Shown piece by piece: positions 57,780 through 64,000 of a DNA stretch of 64,000 nucleotides; the first letter of the stretch is position 1, and every line of letters begins with the position of its first letter. The stretch covers positions 62,001-126,000 of the forward strand of contig WNNJ02002689.1 of assembly GCA_012934845.2 (NCBI GenBank). The letters are read 5' to 3'. This DNA is from Pomphorhynchus laevis (Eukaryota; Acanthocephala; Palaeacanthocephala; Echinorhynchida; Pomphorhynchidae). Made by a program: the position numbers and the translations under genes. The notes beneath the pieces were generated by a model. That model worked only from the letters and a program-made list of their open reading frames with translations, did no database searches and had not been told where the DNA came from.

Positions 57780-58395
57780 AAGACCTTATTCTAATACAAA
57801 CCAAAGATCTGAATAAATCAGATCAGATAACTGAGTCTACGTATTTTATATTATTTTATTATTTCACACAAGTTATAAAAGTTATAAAAGTTATATTATT
57901 TCACAGAAGTTATTACATTTTCACACAAGTTTTAATATAAATTAAAAATAAAGATAAATAATTATAAATAATAAATGATTATATAATATTTTATACAATT
58001 TTTATTTATCGAATAATATTGCATTCGGGTTAAACTAATTTGCTTTTGGCGAACCAATTCCGAGAATTAAAACTTTTGAATTTTATTTAAATATTTCGGC
58101 TGTTCGTGCAGCCCTTTTCGATTATAATATTTTTCTCTTAGTTTTCATAAGTGACAAGGATTGCACGAAAAGACGAAATATTTAAATAAAATTCAAAAGT
58201 TTTAATTCTCGGGGACGCTTCGACAAAAAGCAATTTATTTATATCAAGTCAAAATTTAAAATTGAAATATAAAATAAAAGTCAACTGTTATGAATTGAGT
58301 AATAAATAACATTCGTTGTATCAGAATAAGAATTATAGATCAACAGGAGCAATTGCTATGTTATCAGGTTTCGGCCCCTATTTCTCAACATACAG
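57780..58395 (-). repeat. repeat family C, reverse copy, interrupted by a foldback
   Basis: Read in reverse it begins GGGGCCGAAACCTGATAACA (58375 region), passes TTATTCTGATACAACGAATG and ends ACGTAGACTCAGTTATCTGA (57815 region), matching 40324-40750. A palindromic insert at about 58038-58232 splits it. Confidence 0.6.
58038..58232. repeat. foldback/hairpin element, arms about 75 bp
   Basis: A core of 39 bp is perfectly inverted (58060-58098 with 58174-58212). Pairing continues imperfectly inward (58099-58118 with 58154-58173) and outward (TTTGCTTTT / AAAAAGCAA), leaving a loop of about 35 nt. No ORF. It may be a small foldback transposon or MITE inside family C. Confidence 0.75.
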
Positions 58396-58849
58396 AGCAG
58401 CGGGGCCAAATGCGTGCTAACGACATATTTCCTCCGATGGCATTTGATAATTTAGTGTACCTTATTCTAATACAAACCATATTGTTTATTATCCATCCGT
58501 CAAAAATCCCGCTTAATTATCATACATTCCAGATCATTTCAGTCAGTTCCAGATTATTCCTGTCAGTTTTCAGATTATTCTTGTCAGTTCCAGATTATAC
58601 TTGTCAATTTCACTCGCTTCGCTCGCGGATTGAGCTTAATCTCTCGATAAAAGAGCATGCCTAGAAAATCTCGATCTTAGATTCCCGTTACTGATCACGC
58701 ATCTTGCACATCGGAATGCAATGATGGTTATACCAGTTTGGAAGTTGGATGCAATTGTAAAGACTGTGACCTATGGATCCTAGTTCGTGTTAAAATATCA
58801 GATCGATAGATGTATCAACGTAAACCGTTTACATGTGGTTTTTGTTAAT
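58396..58849. other. short shared repeat and spacer
   Basis: 58409-58480 (GCGTGCTAACGACATATTTC, then TTTAGTGTACCTTAT) resembles 61812-61872, so it is another dispersed repeat. A few TGTCAGTT-type direct repeats occur at 58545-58610. No gene. Confidence 0.45.
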
Positions 58850-61247
58850 CATTACAACTTCTACAGCTATCCTGCTCCTCCACTTATGTTTCACACACGA
58901 CCACTTAGACCGATACTGTTTTCGACGTTTCCCTCGCATCAACACTTGATTTCGCATAGTATAATCCCATTCGTGTACCTACTCTCACGCATCCTCCTTG
59001 TTCAACTACGGGTCAAACTTCCATTCATATTTATCATCCTAACAATGCTAACGGTAAAGCTTTTCATATCGTACCTCCTCTTTCCTTTTCCTCCCTCCAT
59101 TTAAATACCTCTCATGCTTCTTATCTTCACATACTACTTACTCTACTTCCCTCGTATCACTTCTCAATAATTTACATCCTTTCGTCAAAATCATTTCAAG
59201 TAACATCTCTGATCAACCGATTCCACACTCCACTCCTGTCACATATGCTCCAACCTATTTTAATTCTTCAGTACAAATACCTGTCATTCCTACTTCTACC
59301 TGATCTTCTGCCTCTACTCCTACTTGCTTTGTTCGTCAACCACTTCAACGTAATCATTTTACTTCGCGCGATCGCTATATTATCATATCTAACTTCACGC
59401 TTTACGAATCTGCTTCTCCACAATCTTGTCTCGATGATGATGTATCTGCTTTCAGGTCTATTCTAGCAACCATTCTTTCTGATGATAATTCATTCCGCTT
59501 CAATAATATCACTCCTGTATCTTTTATTCGATTAAACAATTCCACTAAATCCAATCATCACAGTCATCTACTCCTAAAAATCGTTTTCCGACATAGTTCA
59601 CATGCCTCTTCGGTACTCTCCCAACGTTTTAAACTTCTTACCACTTCATCTACTTGTCGTATCTTTCCTGATCGCTCTCCTTATGATATTGCCCAGCTCA
59701 ATTCAGCTCGCATTGAGAAACATCGACGTGAAACAAAATGTAGTCATATCTATCAATCCGTAAAATCAACGGAAATTTTAGTTTCGTACACACGAGGCCA
59801 AAATTTTGATGACGTCTAGTCTCTCCCCCAGTCTTCTTTGCTAGTCGTTCTCGCTCCTGAACATACTTTTCGTCTTAGTCTTTTTAACACTCGTTCTATT
59901 CTTCATAAATCTGATCGGCTCCTTGATATCTTCGATCAACTATCTATCAATATTCTCTGCATTACCGAATCATGACACTCTGATTCTGACGATCTTGCGA
60001 TTCGTCGTCTATACTGCTCTGGTTGTTCTCTAGTTGAATCATCTAATCTAATTGTATCTTCCACGTCTACTGTTTCTAACCATGGCGGTATTGTTGCCAT
60101 TGCTCGTCACTCAACGTCTTTACGTAAAATTAATGCTAACATCCGTTCCACTTCATTTGCAGAAATCAACTCATTTTACTTGTGATTGTATATCGCCCAG
60201 AATCAGATATCCCTTCACTATGTTCCTTAGTGAGCTTGTAGATCTTATTTCGCACTGTTTATTGTCTTATACTCCTTATTTAGTTCTATGTGACTTTAAC
60301 ATTCGTCTTGATCGCCGAGTTGACTCTGACTCTATCACTCTAACTAACCTGTTTTCTGATTTTAACTAGAAATTACTTTCAACAAGCCCTACTCATATTC
60401 TCGGCGGTGCTCTCGGCATCATTGATGTTTCCAAATGCTTCAATGACTATACCTGCTTGTCAATTACTGATCCTGGTTTGTACGATGATTTCCTTATCAC
60501 TCTTACTCGTCCCATTCTCCTTCTCCGCCTCCTACATTAGCTACTCCAAGTCGACCCTGGAAACTTCTCGATATCCCTATTCTTCTTAAGCCATACTCAA
60601 GTCTCCACTCTTTTCACTTCCACTTAACTATCTTTCTCCTGATGATCTCTGCATTCTGTTTGATTATGAACTTACGACTGTCATCAATCACCTTAGGCAT
60701 ATTCGATCCCGACGTTTTCTGGGCTTACGTCATGCTCCCTGATTCGATTCTGACTGTAGTCTTTCTAAGCGTCGACTCCGTCACTCTTTTCGTTTGTTTA
60801 ATCGCTTTCTTAAACGTTCTCCAAACTCACTCCCTACAAATCTCTGTGCTTCTTATCTTTCTCTCTGCCGTTTCCATTTCATTCTTATGCGTACTAAACG
60901 TACTCTCTTTAGCCAAATCAACTCAAGTCATATTCCTTGTAACATAAATTCTGATAAATTTATTTCTTATCTACAATCTAAGTTATCTAATTTACTTTTC
61001 CTTCTACCCATATACCCCTTGTATACTCTCTTCTCTTTAAATACTTCTCTCCCGGAGCTATTCCATATTCTTCACGTTTCGTCTGATGAACTTTCTTCGA
61101 TTCATCTGTCGTTACCTAATAAAACCTCTCCTTCCGACTCAATTCCGACTCACTTGCTTAAAAATAAATGCTTATATATCTCACACTTCCTAACCACATT
61201 TCTCTACTTGTCTATCCACAGCCGCATATTTCTTCTAACTAGAAATG
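58850..61247 (+). mobile_element. LINE family B, copy B2 (decayed, lacks RT core and 3' end)
   Basis: Plus-strand homologue of B1. ORF1 debris runs about 58900-59820 (THASSVLSQRFKLLTTSSTC near 59610). ORF2 starts near 59853 (FRLSLFNTRSILHKSD, then HSDSDDLAIRRLYCSGCSLV) and reaches DFNIRLDRRVDSDSITLTNL near 60300. Then come LFHILHVSSDELSSIHLSLP and PTHLLKNKCLYISHFLTTFL (61050-61190). Homology ends at about 61247, just where the RT would begin. All frames contain stops. The ORF1/ORF2 boundary also contains a TAG at the site equivalent to B1's. Confidence 0.75.
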
Positions 61248-62090
61248 CGCCACTTGGCATCGGTTAAAATCAGAATGACTACTATCTCCAATAAGAAAGT
61301 AGCGAATCTTCAATTTATTCAAAGTATAGCCGATTTATGTAACATCAGACTTATCGAGATTCCAATCATAAGATGCAGCAGACGTCATAATAAACTTTTC
61401 AAACACAAAGTTTATTGTAACAAAGTAAGAAAAAATTCTTAATTAAAGTCTGTTTGTACTTCTCCATTATATGAAATAAAAAATTAATCAAACTTGCTTG
61501 AAAATCAGCAGAAAAATAATGCCGTATCAATAATACATAGTTTCAGTATTTCTAACAGATGTTATATTACCAGGATAACAAAGTTACAGGTCAATAATAA
61601 CTTGTAAGTAGAACAAATCAGATAATTGAATCTACGTATTTTATACTTTATATAAATAAAAATAAAGATAACTAATAAATAATTAAATAAGATTTTATAA
61701 AATTTATACTTATATAAAGTAAAAAATTTAAAATTAAAAATGAAATTCAATTTTTACGAATTGACTAATAAATAACAGACTATGTTATTTATTAACATAA
61801 ATAATAAATAACACAAACGTGCTAACGACTTATTTCCTCTGATGAAATTTGATTATTTAGTGTACCTTATGCTGATTCACCAAATTGTTCTTTTATAATC
61901 GGATTTAGGATGATACATTTTGCTTAGGAGACGGCGATTATCAAAAAATACAATACCACAATACGTTAAATTAGCAGAAACTAAAACTACTTTGTTGCTC
62001 TTTTTAATCAAAATTTAACTTACATATAAAATTTTTAAAATATATTGATTTCGAATTTTATAAAATGATTACTTGGGACAACTGTCCCAA
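61248..62090. other. spacer with family C and other repeat pieces
   Basis: 61600-61790 is a reverse fragment of family C (ATCAGATAATTGAATCTACG). 61812-61872 matches 58409-58480. A 65-codon frame at 61245-61442 is unassigned. Confidence 0.45.
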
Positions 62091-62094
62091 CTAA

Positions 62095-64000
62095 AGAATA
62101 GATTTATTTTTACGTGGCAAATGCGTGCTGGCGCACGTTTACATGACCACGAAGAATAAAACACAAACAAAAGTCTAAATCATATGTCGAGAAGGTGGGA
62201 ACGAAAGAAGTATTTGAATGTGATAAAGGAGGAAGAGCGGCGGACGTCGAGATGGAGCTGATTCCAGGCGAGGGGAGCGGCGACGATGAAGGATCGGATA
62301 CCGTGGTTGTTAGAGTAATAGGGAACGTGGGGTAAGAGGGCATGACGGGAACGCAGCGATAGATAGATGGGGCAAGTGTCGTCTAAGAAAGGGAGGTTGA
62401 TGAACTATGGAGAGCCGACAGCGATTAGACGAAAAGTGATGAGAAGGCAGAATTTGATGTATATTAAATGGTGGGCCAGGATAGTCGGGCAAGATATGTG
62501 GATATGTGATCGAAGCTACGGAGACGTAGGAACACTCGAACGGCGGATTTGATGATGCGTTATAGGGGTAAGATGATGGATTTTGGAGAATTGGCAACAA
62601 AGCTGGGGCAGTAATCGATACTAGGGAAGAGAGGTGATGAAAGGAGACATACAAGAACGGATGTCGATAAGGGGATGGATACGGCGGATGTAACTGAAAA
62701 TTAAGTTAGACGAGTGGACCTTTTCACGAACAAAAGGTTTAAGGAAACGGTGATCATGGAAATGGAATCCTAATAAAGTAAGATTGTGGACTCTGGGGAT
62801 GATTGATTAGGCAAAAGATACAAGGGGAGGATATATGTTAGGTTGACGGGGGATGATCCTCATTATTTTGGAATTGACTGGGTTTAGAACGAGGTGAAGA
62901 TGGGAGAGACGTTTGTAGATAGAAGAAATACAGCTGGAGGCAGAAAATGGCGATATCGTGTATGCGATGGGCGGGTGTATGAGCATATATGAGGATGACA
63001 TCGGCGTATTGCATGACTTTAAAGAAGTAAGGTTTGATAAACGGAGAGATACGGCCAAGTAGAAGAGAGAAAAAAGTAGGGGACCTAGGACTGAACCTTG
63101 TAGGTCCCCGCAGAAAATAGGGATGGGAGGGGAGGATGATGAATTTGAACAGATGCGAAAAGAATGGTCAAATAGATATGAGGCAAACCATGCTACGGAA
63201 GAGTAAGAATAGCTATATTATAACGAAGACGATACAAAAGGATAAAGTGGTCGACGATGCCAAGGCGAAGGAGAGGCCGATGGAGATGAGAATACTATAC
63301 AGAGCCTTGTCACGAAAAATGGGTAGGTCGTTGTAAAATTTCATGCAGGCGATTTCGGTGAAGTGATTAGAGCAAAAAGCGAATTGGAAAGGAGGGTGCA
63401 GATTGGATGAAGAGAGATAAACCTTGATCTGTATTAATATAAGGTGTTCTAAGAGCTTAGAAGGAGTAGGGAGGAGTGAAATGGGGCGATAGCTAGAAGG
63501 AAGTGAAGGGTCGAACGATTGCTTCTTAAGGAGGTTGTAATGATGGCGGATTTTTAATGAGAAGGGAAGATACGACTGCGGATGGACGAGTTTAACATGG
63601 TGGGGAGGAAATGGGATATCGATGAACATATGGATTTAAGTATGGTGTAAGCAGGGGATCGGCAGGTGGGGTTTGGTTGGGCAAGGACATAGTGTCAGAT
63701 GAGATTTCGTTAGGTGATACAGTGAGAAGGTTGAAGAGTTCTGGGAAGATAAGCGAGGCGGGAAAGATTTGGATAGGTTGGATACAGGGTTATGAGAGAC
63801 CAACGTGGATACTTTGGTCTTGATAAATGACGAATAATCATAGGAATTGATGTTTTAAGATGAATAGATGCAGGCAAGGATTAAGTTAAAAGTAGGCAAG
63901 TGATACTTAGAGTTGAATGAAGTGATGATTTTATGTTGTCAGAAGGAGTTGCATTTGTTACGTAGTAGATTGAAATGACACCGGTGAAGAGCAAGATAGG
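62095..64000 (-). mobile_element. LINE family B, copy B3 (runs off the window)
   Basis: Minus-strand family B from its 3' end (about 62095, GCACGCATTTGCCACG) through C-terminal and RT regions to the pre-RT region at the window edge. Recognisable blocks include SRLPLVLNPVNSKIMRI-type thumb sequence near 62890, MQYADVIL at about 63000 (YADD altered), KQSFDPSLPSSYRPISLLPT near 63500 and LSFALASSTTLSF near 63260. Many frameshifts. The rest lies beyond 64000. Confidence 0.8.

Noticed and set aside
1-64000. Proviral or endogenous-virus segment (for example wasp virus-derived clusters)
   Set aside because: No structural, polymerase or integrase-type viral gene was recognised; two intronless ORFs far apart are not enough.

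Overview
The window is AT-rich eukaryotic DNA, most likely from an insect or other arthropod. The evidence is a mariner transposon with TA target duplications, several non-LTR retrotransposon (LINE) families, Penelope-like elements (PLEs), RTE-type LINE debris, an intronless SENP6/7-type SUMO protease and a CHCHD2-like pseudogene. I see no operons, ribosome-binding sites, tRNA, rRNA or CRISPR arrays. The species cannot be named from the sequence.

Layout. 0.4-1.5 kb: a PLE end with C-terminal GIY-YIG domain (minus). 1.7-4.5 kb: LINE family A copy A1 (minus, 3' truncated). 5.3-5.7 kb: CHCHD2-like pseudogene. 6.3-8.1 kb: CR1-like LINE relic with an AATA-type tail. 8.1-11 kb: AT-rich spacer full of short perfect hairpins. 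11.0-11.5 kb: a 155-codon membrane-protein ORF. 12.4-13.7 kb: a decayed PLE whose GIY-YIG domain lies upstream of the rest of the protein (Naiad-like). 14.5-17.1 kb: three pieces of RTE-type LINE. 17.4-17.9 kb: a probable host-gene exon, weakly COA8-like. 20.1-20.9 kb: a duplicated AT-rich block. 21.2-23.6 kb: a long AT-rich minisatellite whose unit switches strand. 24.0-25.6 kb: the intact SENP6/7-like gene, the best protein-coding gene here.

27.6-37.5 kb is one nested structure. A minus-strand PLE (P1) was split by two LINE-A insertions, A2 (8-bp target duplication) and A3 (10-bp target duplication). A second PLE copy (P2) lies head to head with P1 on the plus strand and preserves both uninterrupted target sites. 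Both PLE copies end in a sequence that folds as a hammerhead ribozyme. 41.8-45.6 kb: the best-preserved LINE-A copy (A4), with a 12-bp target duplication. 46.0-47.3 kb: a complete mariner with perfect inverted repeats but a twice-frameshifted transposase.

50.3-64 kb is LINE graveyard: CR1-like fragments, three copies of LINE family B (52.5-56.4 kb minus, 58.9-61.2 kb plus, 62.1-64 kb minus and running off the window) and a dispersed AT-rich repeat (family C). In family B, ORF1 and ORF2 lie in one frame separated by a single TAG.

Functionally the window is mobile-element biology: LINE endonuclease plus reverse transcriptase, PLE reverse transcriptase plus GIY-YIG endonuclease with ribozyme-bearing ends, and cut-and-paste mariner. 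Almost every element carries inactivating lesions. Apparently intact genes are the SENP-like gene and possibly the 155-codon ORF and the 17.4-17.9 kb exon.
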